Below the pieces are notes generated by a model. The model saw nothing but the letters and a program-made list of their open reading frames with translations, did no database searches and had not been told where the DNA came from. This document shows, piece by piece, positions 45,177 through 55,050 of a DNA stretch of 64,000 nt. Source of the DNA: Oscillatoriales cyanobacterium. Lineage in GTDB: Bacteria; Cyanobacteriota; Cyanobacteriia; Cyanobacteriales; Microcoleaceae. The position numbers were made by a program, and so were the translations under genes. The stretch covers positions 1-64,000 of the forward strand of contig RDYN01000009.1 in NCBI GenBank assembly GCA_004293365.1. Direction: 5' to 3'. Position 1 is the stretch's first letter, and every line of letters starts with the position of its first letter.

Positions 45177-45490
45177 ATCGTGCCACAAACCCCTGTAGGG
45201 TTGATGCGGAACATGAACGGGATAGCATTTGGGTGTTTCTGGTGGCACATTTTGGTAGCCACCATATCATCCTTGTCGATAAAATATTCCCCGCTGTCGG
45301 GTTCAACTGCCATGTACCAGTTGTAGTGGGTTTGAATTAATTCTGGTTTTAGGCGATCGAAAATTGGTTTGCAGCGCTGATAAAATGCTTCTCTTTCAGC
45401 ATACCATTGGGCTATTTCTTCTGAAGAACGTGTGCGTTTTGGGTGCAATCTTTTCCGGGGTACTGTGCGAGTTGGGTTGAGATAAGTCAT
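45173..45490 (-). CDS. 105-aa partner of the aspartic protease
   Basis: Basic N terminus (NPTRTVPRKRLHPKRTRSSE), then WYAEREAFYQRCKPIFDRLK and THYNWYMAVEPDSGEYFIDK. Similar small proteins precede clan AA proteases in many cyanobacteria (recalled, not checked). Stop and start overlap the protease gene by four bases. A small decayed copy of the junction lies upstream at 45530-45580. Role unknown: antitoxin-like or substrate-binding partner are possible. Confidence 0.75.
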   Translation of the reverse strand: MTYLNPTRTVPRKRLHPKRTRSSEEIAQWYAEREAFYQRCKPIFDRLKPELIQTHYNWYMAVEPDSGEYFIDKDDMVATKMCHQKHPNAIPFMFRINPTGVCGTI

Positions 45491-45499
45491 TGTTGATTC

Positions 45500-45640
45500 T
45501 CCTTTGTGTCAGATGGTACTATATTAGCTCGTCCTCATCACCAAATCTTCCCTCCATCATATCGTGCCACAAACTCCGGTTTCATTGATCCTAGTTGATT
45601 CTCCTTTGTGTCAGATGGTACTATATTTATGAGTTCAAGA
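45500..45640. pseudogene. Decayed duplicate of the protease/partner junction
   Basis: Bases 45530-45580 resemble the start of the aspartic protease gene (minus strand: GVCGTI-stop overlapping ATG, MEGRFGDEDEL). The flanking ttgattctcctttgtgtcag then atggtactatatt is duplicated at about 45491-45524 and 45596-45627. A second copy of the pair has evidently been mostly deleted. Confidence 0.7.
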
Positions 45641-45660
45641 GAATTTTCCTGAAACCAATC

Positions 45661-46428
45661 ATGGCAAACACTTTCAACTTAACTTCTAATTCTGATAATT
45701 TTACAGTCCCTCCTGGTTTGATGGCTCAGTTTCCTGGAGGTGTTCTTGGCTTGGAAGGCAATGATACAATCAGAGGCTCGTCTGAAAGTGAAATCATTAA
45801 CGGAAATGCTGGTAAAGATATTTTATTCGGTGGTGATGGCAATGACAACTTGCAAGGCGGTAAAGGGGAAGATGATTTATCTGGTGAAGGCGGCAGAGAC
45901 ATTTTGACTGGTGGTTCTGATGATGATTATATCGTGGGTGGTGACGGAGATGATGTCTTGAATGGCGGCCGAGGTGATGATTTATTAGAAGGAGGCGCGG
46001 GTAACGATACTCTGAGTGGCGATCGGGGTTACACTAATTACAGAGGCGGAACGGGCAGCGATGTGTTTGTGCTGAGAACGGATGTTGTTGCAGAAGATCC
46101 CAGGCGTAACTCTAACCGTAGTTTTAGTGGTTCGGCATGGGATGCTATTCTAGACTTTGAAAGGTCGGTCGATCGCATTGGCTTGACTGGCGGTTTAACT
46201 GAGGCAAATATTACACTTATTCCCTTTTCTTTCGCGCTATCGAATGTTATTTTCATTTCAGGGAGGTTTCCTCGAGAAGGCAAAATTTCAGCCGCCGATA
46301 CAGATGTAGATAAAAATAGCCGTTATGACGGTACTACGATTCAAATTGCTGCCACAGGTCAAATTTTAGGTAGAGTTCTGAGTGTGACACCATCTGATTT
46401 GCAGGGTCGTTTTATTACACTCTCATAG
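45661..46428 (+). CDS. RTX-type calcium-binding secreted protein
   Basis: 255 aa; start MANTFNLTSNSDNFTVPPG chosen, as the longer frame begins in repeat DNA. Glycine-rich nonapeptides GGxGxDxLx are clear (GGDGNDNLQGGKGEDDLSGE, VGGDGDDVLNGGRGDDLLEG). They fold as calcium-bound beta-rolls. No N-terminal signal is needed because RTX proteins leave by type I secretion through a C-terminal signal. The C-terminal half is a beta-rich domain often seen after RTX repeats. Probably a surface or extracellular structural protein. Confidence 0.9.
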   Translation: MANTFNLTSNSDNFTVPPGLMAQFPGGVLGLEGNDTIRGSSESEIINGNAGKDILFGGDGNDNLQGGKGEDDLSGEGGRDILTGGSDDDYIVGGDGDDVLNGGRGDDLLEGGAGNDTLSGDRGYTNYRGGTGSDVFVLRTDVVAEDPRRNSNRSFSGSAWDAILDFERSVDRIGLTGGLTEANITLIPFSFALSNVIFISGRFPREGKISAADTDVDKNSRYDGTTIQIAATGQILGRVLSVTPSDLQGRFITLS

Positions 46429-46456
46429 AGCGGTATTTTTGAGGATCTGTCTCGAA

Positions 46457-46490
46457 TGGTAAGGTGCGCAGTGCGCACCCTACAATTCTA
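46457..46490. repeat. GGTGCGCAGTGCGCACC palindrome
   Basis: Single copy of the same family as the 24.54-24.72 kb array, between the RTX gene and dxs, where it could help terminate both converging genes. Confidence 0.75.
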
Positions 46491-46495
46491 GCTAT

Positions 46496-48403
46496 TTACA
46501 CGCTAACTGGAGACTCTTTGCGGCTGAATGTTGCCAAGATGCGATCGCACATTTGCGACGGATTCAATCCCAAACTGGCAAATGACTGCTCTGGTGTAGC
46601 GTGATCCACCAATGTATCAGGTACGCCCAGCCGCATTAATGGAACCAGGATATTGTTATCCATCAAAGCTTCGGCTACTGCTGAACCGAAACCGCCCATC
46701 AAACAGCCTTCTTCCATTGTGACAACTTTGCCAATTCGCTGTGCTAAAGGTAAGATTAATTCCGTATCCAAAGGCTTGACAAAACGCGCATTAATCACAG
46801 TTGCTTCGATGCCGTGTTCGCTCAACATCTCGGCGGTTTGCATTGCCGGATACACCATCGAACCGTAACCTAAGATTAGCACGTCATCGCCGTTGCGGAG
46901 AATTTCCGCTTTGCCGATCGCCAATTCTTCCCAACCTTCTTCCATCAGAGGGACGCCGTAACCGTTGCCGCGCGGGTAACGCATGGCGATCGGGCCGCTG
47001 GTGTGGTTGATGCCGGTGACTACCATCCGCTGCAATTCCGCCTCGTCTTTCGGCGCCATAATTGTCATGTTTGGCAAGCAGCGCAAGTAGGAAATGTCGT
47101 ACATTCCTTGGTGCGTCGGGCCGTCAGCGCCGACAATTCCAGCGCGATCCAAACAGAAGAAAACAGGCAAGTTTTGGATGCAGACATCGTGAACTATTTG
47201 GTCGTATCCCCGCTGCAAAAATGTCGAGTAAATTGCGACAACCGGGCGCATTCCTTCGCAGGCTAAACCTGCCGATAAAGTCACTGCGTGCTGTTCGGCA
47301 ATGCCAACATCAATGTACTGTTTCGGCAGTTTTTCCTGAAGTTTGTCAAGGCAAGTTCCGGTTGCCATTGCAGCGGTAATGCCGACAATTTTAGGATTAT
47401 TTTCTGCTAGCTTGACCAGGGCGTGGGCAAATACTTTTGCGTAGGCTGGTGGTTTGGGTTTGGTGGAAGGAATACCTTTGCCCGTGGCTAAGTTAAAGGG
47501 ATTTTGGGCGTGATATCCTACTTGGTCTTTTTCGGCGATCGCATATCCTTTGCCCTTCACCGTCACCACGTGAACCAACACAGGCCCTTGGATAGTATGA
47601 CCTTGTTTGAAAGTAGCAATTAACTCTTCCAAATTGTGTCCGTCTACCGGGCCCATGTAGGTAAAGCCCAATTCTTCAATTACAGCCCCTACTTTCGATA
47701 CGGCTAAACGTTTCATGCCTTCTTTGAGGCGTTCCATTTCCGGGGTAAAAGTTTCGCCCACAAAGGGAATTTGTTTGAATTGTTCCTCTAAGTTATCTTT
47801 GAGAAACTGTACCGGCTGCGAGAGTCGCATCTTGTTCAAATAGCGGGTAATTGCGCCGACGTTGGGCGAGATTGACATCTCGTTGTCGTTAAGCACTACC
47901 ATCACATTGGTTTTCGGCATATGGCCCGCGTGGTTGATCGCTTCGAGTGCCATACCCCCTGTCAGCGCACCGTCGCCAATGACTGCTACGGTTTTAAAGT
48001 TTTCGCCCTTGAGGTCGCGCGCCATCGCCATCCCTAAGGCTGCGGAGATGCTCGTGGAAGCGTGACCGGCGCCGAAATGGTCAAATTTGCTCTCGCAGCG
48101 CTTGAGATAGCCTGCAACGCCGTCTTTTTGGCGCAGGGTGTGGAATTCGTTATAGCGGCCAGTGATCAATTTGTGCGGATAAGCTTGGTGGCCGACATCC
48201 CAGGTAACTTTGTCGCGATCGAGGTCGAGTGTTTGGTAAAGTGCTAAGGTCAGTTCGACTACACCCAATCCCGGGCCGAGGTGTCCGCCGCTGGCTGCTA
48301 CAGTTTCTAAATGCTTTTCTCGAATTTGTCGGGCAATTTGTTCGAGTTGATGAATCGAGAGGCCGTGTAATTGGTTTGGATGAGTCAGTTCGCTGAGATG
48401 CAT
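46496..48403 (-). CDS. dxs: 1-deoxy-D-xylulose-5-phosphate synthase
   Basis: 635-aa thiamine-diphosphate enzyme that condenses pyruvate and glyceraldehyde 3-phosphate: first step of the MEP isoprenoid pathway for carotenoids, phytol and quinones. The TPP motif [18 protein letters not shown] and the N-terminal [17 protein letters not shown] are clear; the C-terminal transketolase part contains [15 protein letters not shown]. Length is normal for the family. It stands alone, with the promoter region in 48404-48640 (no gene seen there). Confidence 0.98.
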   Translation of the reverse strand: MHLSELTHPNQLHGLSIHQLEQIARQIREKHLETVAASGGHLGPGLGVVELTLALYQTLDLDRDKVTWDVGHQAYPHKLITGRYNEFHTLRQKDGVAGYLKRCESKFDHFGAGHASTSISAALGMAMARDLKGENFKTVAVIGDGALTGGMALEAINHAGHMPKTNVMVVLNDNEMSISPNVGAITRYLNKMRLSQPVQFLKDNLEEQFKQIPFVGETFTPEMERLKEGMKRLAVSKVGAVIEELGFTYMGPVDGHNLEELIATFKQGHTIQGPVLVHVVTVKGKGYAIAEKDQVGYHAQNPFNLATGKGIPSTKPKPPAYAKVFAHALVKLAENNPKIVGITAAMATGTCLDKLQEKLPKQYIDVGIAEQHAVTLSAGLACEGMRPVVAIYSTFLQRGYDQIVHDVCIQNLPVFFCLDRAGIVGADGPTHQGMYDISYLRCLPNMTIMAPKDEAELQRMVVTGINHTSGPIAMRYPRGNGYGVPLMEEGWEELAIGKAEILRNGDDVLILGYGSMVYPAMQTAEMLSEHGIEATVINARFVKPLDTELILPLAQRIGKVVTMEEGCLMGGFGSAVAEALMDNNILVPLMRLGVPDTLVDHATPEQSFASLGLNPSQMCDRILATFSRKESPVSV

Positions 48404-48640
48404 ATTTTAAAATCCCGCTCCTAAGAATTAGGACGAATCCTTAACAGATATAGGTTGTGTCTGCGGCGTTGGTACGCGCAAACTTAGAATAGTTTACCTG
48501 TTATTTGAGAAAAACTGTTAGGCGTAAGATTTTTGTTATTTTTGACCTGGTAATTATAATAAGTAAGTCGCCAACAGTCAATATAAAAATTGCTTATGTT
48601 TTTAGTTGGTAACGGCTAATTATTAGCTGCACGGGGATTA

Positions 48641-48907
48641 TTAGCACTTTAAAACTGGTTTTTGTACTGATGGCTGACTTTTTAGCCATTGGGTTTCTAC
48701 AAGCGCACTGTGATGCAAAATCATTAACTGCGACTTGCTAAAAGCTTCTAGCGCGTAGGTACAACCGTGCAAATCGCTAAACTCAACTTCAACAAATTCT
48801 GCATCGTATTCATCAACTACTGTCCCCACTTGACCGCGATACAAGCCCTGGTGTGGTAAGTCTTCTAGTAATGCAACGACATCAAGCAGTTTGATTGTGA
48901 AATTCAT
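48641..48907 (-). CDS. DUF4926-type small protein
   Basis: 88 aa with VVALLEDLPHQGLYRGQVGT, typical of DUF4926, a small beta-rich domain found next to DUF6883 or in toxin-immunity contexts. It starts 15 bp after the DUF6883 gene. Likely the second half of a two-gene module; biochemical function unknown. Confidence 0.75.
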   Translation of the reverse strand: MNFTIKLLDVVALLEDLPHQGLYRGQVGTVVDEYDAEFVEVEFSDLHGCTYALEAFSKSQLMILHHSALVETQWLKSQPSVQKPVLKC

Positions 48908-48922
48908 TTTTAGATACCTCTT

Positions 48923-49255
48923 TCACGGAATATAACAAGTTACTAAGCGGGGAAAATTCTCGGTAGTTCTGATAATCCAAGCACTCCGTACTATAGCTTG
49001 TTTGTCGAGTCGAGTCATTAGAAAATCAACTACATATCTCTGACCGTGCCGGTCTTGTTGAGTCGGAATTGCTTCTGAAGTCAAAATTGCTTTCAACAAA
49101 GCTCTTCGCAGTTCGTCTACGTCCTCTAAGCCTATGCCTAAAGCCGATCGGAACACGCGCGCTTTATGTTGTCCATCGGAATGCTCTAAATCTAGACAGT
49201 AAGTTGACAGCTTCCTGATGTCAATTATAGCGCGATCGGCGTTAGGTAGCTTCAT
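48923..49255 (-). CDS. DUF6883-type protein
   Basis: 110 aa with LPNADRAIIDIRKLSTYCL and SDGQHKARVFRSALGI, then AWIIRTTENFPRLVTCYI. These fit the DUF6883 family that often occurs as a C-terminal toxin-like domain or as a small free protein. Paired with DUF4926 in a tight operon. No known catalytic motif can be named. Confidence 0.72.
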   Translation of the reverse strand: MKLPNADRAIIDIRKLSTYCLDLEHSDGQHKARVFRSALGIGLEDVDELRRALLKAILTSEAIPTQQDRHGQRYVVDFLMTRLDKQAIVRSAWIIRTTENFPRLVTCYIP

Positions 49256-49441
49256 GATAACTGTAAAATTTCAGTACAAGTATAAATTCGCTCGTTGGAT
49301 TGGTGAAGTTACTTTTAATATCAGAAGTTAAGTTGGGTCGATCGATCGCCTTTTCAGTTAGCATTAAGACAACAAAGCAGATCGCCCTTCACGATTTACT
49401 GCTTGCCAATTCAAACACAAAAGGGCGATCGCACTTATCCG

Positions 49442-49801
49442 TTAAAGCATTCGCTCTATCTCAGATGTCCGAGCATCTGGCAATTTTTCAGCCCCAGTCG
49501 TATCAAAGACGATCGCGTGTTTAGTCGCGGGTACTAACCGCCGTAAAATCTGGATATAGCCCTCAGCATCGCCGCGGCGGTGGAAGCGCGCCACAACCAA
49601 TCGCTGCATATTCGGCAGTTGCCGCACGATACACCAGGGATGAATGTGTGATTTAGGCTTTGATGTTGGTATCATAGGAAAATCGTGCCCCGCGTTTGCG
49701 GGGTTGGGTAGAAAAGCGATCGCCCTCAAGTTTTCCAGGCTAGGAGGGCGATCGTTTTCAGTGTACATAGATATCATATGTTGCATACGCATCAATGTCA
49801 A
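49442..49801 (-). CDS. Conserved hypothetical with HPWCIVRQLPNMQR motif
   Basis: 119 aa as the longest frame; the more likely start is MIPTSKPKSHIHPW at 49675 (about 77 aa), where the conserved part begins. The motif HPWCIVRQLPNMQRLVVARF, then RRGDAEGYIQILRRL, is seen in other cyanobacterial small proteins (recalled). Function unknown. The 5' region is divergent to the XRE array. Confidence 0.6.
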   Translation of the reverse strand: MTLMRMQHMISMYTENDRPPSLENLRAIAFLPNPANAGHDFPMIPTSKPKSHIHPWCIVRQLPNMQRLVVARFHRRGDAEGYIQILRRLVPATKHAIVFDTTGAEKLPDARTSEIERML

Positions 49802-49809
49802 GTTAAAAC

Positions 49810-50022
49810 ATGGGATACGTTAGACTGCGGATTCGAGAACTAGCTGAACAAAAGGGTTGGACGCTAAAGCAAGTTGCCGATCGATCCGGAGTCAACTACA
49901 ACACTGTCAGAAGCTACGTTCAGCGCGATACCTTAAACACAGTCGATTTGTCTGCTGTCTACAAAATTGCCCGCGCCTTCGACGTGACGATGGAAGATTT
50001 GGTTGAGATATTGGAAGATTGA
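49810..50022 (+). CDS. Small XRE-family regulator 1
   Basis: 70-aa Cro/CI-type helix-turn-helix protein: RIRELAEQKGWTLKQVADRS, GVNYNTVRSYVQRD, then LSAVYKIARAFDVTMEDLVE. It is a stand-alone DNA-binding protein without a sensor domain. It is first in a four-gene tandem array in which each pair (1+2, 3+4) repeats every 453 bp. Confidence 0.85.
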   Translation: MGYVRLRIRELAEQKGWTLKQVADRSGVNYNTVRSYVQRDTLNTVDLSAVYKIARAFDVTMEDLVEILED

Positions 50023-50032
50023 GGGCTCAGAA

Positions 50033-50245
50033 ATGGGGCGAGTTAGACTAAAAATTCGAGAGTTGGCAGAAGAAAAGGGTTGGACGCTGCAAGATGTGGC
50101 CGATCGCTCTGGCGTTAATTACAATACAGTTAAGGGTTACGCTAGACGGGATGACGGCATGAATACAGTTGACCTGAGTGCCGTTCAGAAAATCGCTATG
50201 GCTTTTGATGTCATGATTGAAGATTTGGTCGAGTTTTTGGAATAG
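50033..50245 (+). CDS. Small XRE-family regulator 2
   Basis: 70 aa from MGRVRLKIRELAEEKGWTLQ (internal ATG, aligned with its paralogues). HTH core VADRSGVNYNTVKGYARRDD. It begins 10 bp after regulator 1 and differs from regulator 1 by scattered substitutions. Confidence 0.82.
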   Translation: MGRVRLKIRELAEEKGWTLQDVADRSGVNYNTVKGYARRDDGMNTVDLSAVQKIAMAFDVMIEDLVEFLE

Positions 50246-50262
50246 TAAGGGCGATCGGGCTA

Positions 50263-50475
50263 ATGGGCTACGTGAGGCTGCGGATTCGAGAACTAGCTGA
50301 GCAAAAGGGTTGGACGTTCAAAGAAGTTGCCGATCGCTCGGGAGTCAACTACAACACCGTAAAAAGCTACGGGAGACGCGACGCTTTGAACACAGTCGAT
50401 TTGTCTGCTGTCTACAAAATTGCCCGCGCCTTCGACGTGACGATGGAAGATTTAGTTGAGATTTTGGAAGATTGA
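50263..50475 (+). CDS. Small XRE-family regulator 3
   Basis: 70 aa, closest to regulator 1 (MGYVRLRIRELAEQKGWTFK; same last 30 residues). It lies exactly 453 bp downstream of regulator 1, showing a recent tandem duplication of the two-gene unit. Confidence 0.85.
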   Translation: MGYVRLRIRELAEQKGWTFKEVADRSGVNYNTVKSYGRRDALNTVDLSAVYKIARAFDVTMEDLVEILED

Positions 50476-50485
50476 GGGCGCACCA

Positions 50486-50641
50486 ATGGGGCGAGTTAGA
50501 TTGAAAATTCGATATTTTGCCCAAGAAAAAAGCCCGACACTGCAAGATGTCTCTCCTGGATCGCCACAAGGTTTGCTTAGAAAAATGTATCAAACTTTTA
50601 CAAAAAAACCGATCGCACTCATAAAGCCGCCATCTTCGTGA
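50486..50641 (+). pseudogene. Truncated XRE regulator 4
   Basis: Copy of regulator 2's start (MGRVRLKIRYFAQEKSPTLQ) followed by unrelated sequence (DVSPGSPQGLLRKMYQTFTK). The recognition helix and C-terminal half are lost. It marks the decayed end of the duplicated array. Confidence 0.8.
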
Positions 50642-51255
50642 CTAAAGCACTTCGCCAGCATGAGTCAGGTTCTCTAAGTTGGGATTATTGGACTCTACAC
50701 CGCCCTCAAAACCCGAAAGATGAAGATTTGTAATGTTTTGTCAACATCTGTGGGCTGCTGGCTTAAAATCTTCTCATAAAAAAGATCTAGCTTTTAGCAG
50801 GCGCAAATTATGAAAAAAGGTTTAAAACTCAGCTTGTGAGATCGAATTCGCTGCTCTGACAAGGTGCAATAAAAATGTAACTTTTGATGCAAGAACCACT
50901 AGCATTAACTTTGTTGAAGGCCGCAGACCAATTTCAGTCCGTGCCTTCGGAAAATGGCTTTCCTCGTCGATCGATCGCATCAAATTTCAAGTGCAATTAC
51001 TTTGTTTGCACGACGGGAACCGCAGGTGTAGAGGAAAAATTTAAGTCCAAAGCTGACGCACCAGAACTTTGAGCGACGGTTTTTTGACCGACAACGAGGA
51101 CAGAAACACAGTCTTTTCCTCCATCAAACCTGGTTTTTGCGTCCAAGACTCAACTCGATCGAATCAATGAATGAATGAATGCAGTCGCAGCAAACATTTA
51201 GTTAGATGTTGCGATACTGCAAGTTGCGCGCTTGTACAGGGAGCTAACCGCAGTG
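50642..51255. other. Gap without supported gene
   Basis: No convincing gene. A 62-codon plus-strand frame (50884-51072) has no family signal. There is no strong repeat apart from short HIP1-like sites. Confidence 0.6.
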
Positions 51256-52890
51256 ATGGATCTCGATTGTTTACCTTACGGCGCAGGCCACGCCCAGGAA
51301 GGGGTCTGTCTGCTAGTACGAATGGGGCCGTACCGCATTTTACTCGACTGCGGTATAGAGGATGTCGCACCCCTGTCAGCGACACTAGATCGATCGCCCC
51401 CAGCCGATTTCGTAGTGTGCACCCACGCCCACTCCGATCATGCCAGAGGTTTGCTAGCACTCCACCAGGCTTTCCCTCAATTGCCAATTTACGCCAGCGA
51501 AGTCACAGCGCGACTGCTACCGCTCAACTGGCCAGAACAGGCTCAGCAGCCGGAATCCCGGTTCTGTCAGGCACTGCCCTGGCAGTCGTCGGTCGAACTG
51601 CGGCGGGGACTGAGCGTGCAGTTGTTCCCGTCGGGCCATTTGCCCGGAGCGGCGACTGTACTCTTGACTTATGAAGCCCCCCACCGCACCTACACCCTGC
51701 TTTACACCGGCGACTTTTTTCTGTCCAACTCTCGTTTGGTGGAAGGTTTGCCCCTGGGAGAACTCCGGGGCATGAAGCCGGACGTGTTAATTTTGGAAGG
51801 CAGTTACGGCACGGCGCGCCACCCTCACCGCCGACAACTGGAGAATCAGTTAGCCGATCGCATCCACCGGGCGATCGCCGACGGGTACTCGGTACTGCTA
51901 CCCGCACCCGCCCTCGGTTTGGGTCAAGAACTGCTGATGCTGCTCCGCAGCCACCACTACTTCACCGGGCGCGACTTGGATATTTGGGTAGACGGCACTG
52001 TCGCCGACGGGTGCGACGCTTATCTGGAACTGCTGCCCCATTTTCCCACCGCCGTTCAAAACTTTGCTCTCCACCAACCTTTGTTTTGGGACGAAAGGGT
52101 GAAACCTCGCGTGCGCCGGCTGTCTGCCGAACAGCGCTCCGAATTGGGGAAAACCCCGTGTATTGTAATTACTGACCAAATTTCCGATTTGGGTTTGTAC
52201 GTTGCCGATCGCACAAATCCTTGGATATTACTCGCACCTCAAAAACCCGGATATCCCGTCAGGGAATGGCTTGCCAACGGTTGGGAATCTGGAGTTCGGC
52301 TCATTGAAACTTATCTGCTAGCCGAACACTGCGACGGCCCTGGGACTACCCAGCTCATCCACAACTTGCGTCCCCAGCACATAATTTTGGTGCACGGTTC
52401 CCCTGCATATTTGGCTGATTTGGCTAACTTGGACGAGCTGCGAAACCGCTACCAATTGCACACTCCGGCGGTAGGGACTGTTGTTGAATTGCCGATCGGG
52501 GAAATGTTTTTGCAGCCCGCAATCCCGGAAACTAACTATGAGGGAGAACTCAGCGAATTGGAGACAGAGGTAGCAATTAGCTTGCCGAATCCGATTACAG
52601 CCGATCCTCGGTGGGCAAATTTTGCCGATACAGGCTTAGTAGAAGCCCGCTGGCAAGGAGAAGAACTCGTACTGCGCGGCATCTCCCAGCGGGAACTGCT
52701 GTTTCAAGGCAACGCCGTTCAAGCCAACCTCGAATGCTGTGGCAATTGCCAGCACTACCGCGGCCAGCGCTGTTGGAACCAGTCCAGTGCTTTGTTTGGC
52801 TTTAAAGTCACTCCCGACGGTTTCTGTCCGGTGTTTGAAGCGATACCGGAGTCTGAATTTTTCCTAGATGAGGAAATAGAGGGCGAATAA
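51256..52890 (+). CDS. MBL-fold (beta-CASP-like) hydrolase with C-terminal cysteine cluster
   Basis: 544 aa from MDLDCLPYGAGHAQEGVC. The metal motif THAHSDHARGLLAL is the metallo-beta-lactamase HxHxDH signature, and LLYTGDFFLSN plus LEGSYGTARH follow the RNase/beta-CASP pattern. A C-terminal extension has a compact cysteine cluster (LECCGNCQHYRGQRCW and GFCPVFEA), possibly a metal or Fe-S site. Target (RNA or small ester) not determined. The ATG at 51256 is preferred over an upstream TTG. Confidence 0.85.
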   Translation: MDLDCLPYGAGHAQEGVCLLVRMGPYRILLDCGIEDVAPLSATLDRSPPADFVVCTHAHSDHARGLLALHQAFPQLPIYASEVTARLLPLNWPEQAQQPESRFCQALPWQSSVELRRGLSVQLFPSGHLPGAATVLLTYEAPHRTYTLLYTGDFFLSNSRLVEGLPLGELRGMKPDVLILEGSYGTARHPHRRQLENQLADRIHRAIADGYSVLLPAPALGLGQELLMLLRSHHYFTGRDLDIWVDGTVADGCDAYLELLPHFPTAVQNFALHQPLFWDERVKPRVRRLSAEQRSELGKTPCIVITDQISDLGLYVADRTNPWILLAPQKPGYPVREWLANGWESGVRLIETYLLAEHCDGPGTTQLIHNLRPQHIILVHGSPAYLADLANLDELRNRYQLHTPAVGTVVELPIGEMFLQPAIPETNYEGELSELETEVAISLPNPITADPRWANFADTGLVEARWQGEELVLRGISQRELLFQGNAVQANLECCGNCQHYRGQRCWNQSSALFGFKVTPDGFCPVFEAIPESEFFLDEEIEGE

Positions 52891-52939
52891 GCTGTCAGGT
52901 ACCTCGAAACCAGCCCGCAGACAAACAAAACAACAGAAC

Positions 52940-53270
52940 ACTTGTGGACGCACTCCGGCAAAAAACCCGGTTTAAGCAGCGGCAAGCTCTTCATTCCTGG
53001 ACGCATCGATCGCGTATTTCTGTCATTGTGAGCGACAGCATGAGCGCGATCTCCGATCGAAGCAATCGCAGCATCTGTTTTTCATCGGTACTGCGTCCAA
53101 GATTGCTCTTTCTTGTGGCGCCCGCATCCTGCCCGCGATCGAACTCAAAATTAAATGCAAAACAACTTTAGGACTTACGCACGAAGTGGCTCAAATGCCG
53201 ATCCCACTCCTAGCCCCCCTTAAAAAGGGGGGAACCTGAAAGCCCCCCTTTTTAAGGGGGGTTGGGGGGA
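52940..53270. repeat. CAGAAACCCGG-like and C-rich palindromic repeats
   Basis: AAAAAACCCGGTTTAAG near 52960 and a double CCCCCC/GGGGGG hairpin at 53211-53270 (agccccccttaaaaagggggg, then ccccccttttt-aagggggg). No gene is supported in 52891-53420. Confidence 0.75.
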
Positions 53271-53420
53271 TCGATGCGTCCAGGATTGAACTTATTTGGT
53301 CACAACCCAGAAGATTTTTCGGCAAAACCGGGTTTTTTCCCCAATTCATCGACAAAAAAGGGAGAAAAGTCGTTTTCTTTTCCCCCAACTATTCTTTGTG
53401 CCTCAAGCTAAGGATCGAAA

Positions 53421-53732
53421 CTATTCTAAATTCGAGTCCGGGTAGTGATTGCGAATTTGCTCGGCTTCGGGACAATCGTCAGAAACTAGGGGTTCGCAGT
53501 TAGTTCTCGACACCGAAGCCAACTTCTGGGACACAGCTCCAATACTTTCTAGACGCACCATTTCTTCCCAGGAGCTAATTTCGTCTTCTTCGTCGGTTTC
53601 GTAGCGCAGCGTGACTAGATCCCCTTCAATATCTAGGATACGAGCGCGCTCTATCCAACGTTGCTGATCTCGAAGAAAAATAGAAACCTCACGACCATCA
53701 CAACAGAGTTGATAGATTTTGCGCTGTAGCAT
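53421..53732 (-). CDS. Conserved cyanobacterial hypothetical (DUF6679-like)
   Basis: 103 aa with LRDQQRWIERARILDIEGDL and RYETDEEDEISSWEEMVRLE. This matches a conserved small cyanobacterial family (I believe DUF6679; unverified). Acidic, no membrane segment. Function unknown. The divergent 820-bp region to tatA (53733-54551) contains no convincing gene despite a long plus-strand frame. Confidence 0.75.
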   Translation of the reverse strand: MLQRKIYQLCCDGREVSIFLRDQQRWIERARILDIEGDLVTLRYETDEEDEISSWEEMVRLESIGAVSQKLASVSRTNCEPLVSDDCPEAEQIRNHYPDSNLE

Positions 53733-54551
53733 TTGTCAGTTCTCCTGCGCAGTGTAACTTACTTAAAATATGGTCTGTTTACAGTAACGTACTTTGGGTT
53801 TTACATCGGAAGGCACAGCCCTATGGACTGGCCAGTTTCACGTTTTCCGAAACTTTGGCACCGATGGGAGTTACCATATTTCATTTTACCACCAAATCTA
53901 TCTTGTACGCCATTTATCCAATTGCAGATTTTGGCGCGGGCGGCATCCCTCGCGGGAGGCATTTGCCAGAATAGATTTGCAGCGTCAGGACTTGACGGAC
54001 GCGATCGCTCAAACAGCCACCATCTAAAGGGACTCTGCTGCTTTGTCGCTCTCGATAGCTCCTTATTTTTCCCAGAGACACTACTAGATAGCGGTTTAAT
54101 TGGCATTTGGCGATCGGCACGGACGCGCACGCTCTCGTCGCGGACGATCGCCAAGGGCGATCGCCACCATTCCTGTGCTACCAAGATAAAAAATACAACT
54201 GCCAGTTTCCCTAAAAAAGGCGAAAATCAAGCTAGGGAAATTGCAGTATATCCCTCGCAACAAACAGTTAGGCAACCGACAATCAGGAATACAAGCATCT
54301 AAAAACGCCCCCAAATATTATCGAATCCTCGCCCAAAAAGACGGACTAATTGCCAAAAACTGACAAACTTTCCGCAAAAAAACACAACAAAAATTAGCTA
54401 GAAATACATTTCACATCGGGGTATTTTTGAAAGCGATCGCGATGATTGCCAGCACATTATTATTTGGAAATATAGACATTGCCAAATGAAACATTCTCTA
54501 CATATACGATGACAGAGCGTTGCTGCTTCTACTTGCAGTTCGTTCAGCAAA

Positions 54552-54749
54552 TTACTTTCCTAGGGTTTGCTCTTCCTCTTTGTCCTTCTCCTTCTGGGTA
54601 GATTCATCATCAGCTTGACCGACCCCTTCCTTAAAACTCCGCAGCGTTTTGCCCAAAGCATTTCCCAACTCAGGAATTTTCTTGGGGCCGAAAATTAGAA
54701 TGGCGACTACCGCAACAATGCCCAATTCGGGCAATCCCAGACCAAACAT
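54552..54749 (-). CDS. tatA: Twin-arginine translocase subunit TatA/B type
   Basis: 65 aa. One N-terminal membrane helix (GLPELGIVAVVAILIFGPKK), the conserved FGPKKIPELG hinge and an amphipathic helix (LGNALGKTLRSFKEGV) are diagnostic for TatA/Hcf106. It forms the translocation pore for folded Tat substrates in thylakoid and plasma membranes. The PQQ-propeller protein at 26.6-28.2 kb may be such a substrate (inference). Confidence 0.95.
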   Translation of the reverse strand: MFGLGLPELGIVAVVAILIFGPKKIPELGNALGKTLRSFKEGVGQADDESTQKEKDKEEEQTLGK

Positions 54750-55050
54750 ACAAAATCTCCGCGCTTACCTACTTTGCTTTTTCCCTGCGAATTACCGCTA
54801 GTGCATTTATTTTAGCGGAGAGTTTCCGCAAATCTTACTCATTACTCGGGTTTTTATGGCAATTTATTGCTCTGTGCGACTGCCAATACCTAGACTAATG
54901 TCACACGGCTTTCTATCTTGGACAGATTTTTCTGTAAAACTTACTCGATCGCGCGTCGAACTGCTGATATCCTTAAAAGTATCTACGTTGTTTATTGCAT
55001 CCTGCAACCGTAGAATGAAGTTTTATTAAGCGATCGCCCGATAAATAAGA

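Noticed and set aside
50884-51072. 62-codon frame before the MBL gene
   Set aside because: No family signal and no ribosome-binding site.
53733-54302. 189-codon plus-strand frame
   Set aside because: Low-complexity, atypical composition, overlapped by an equally long minus-strand frame, no motif. Treated as non-coding.
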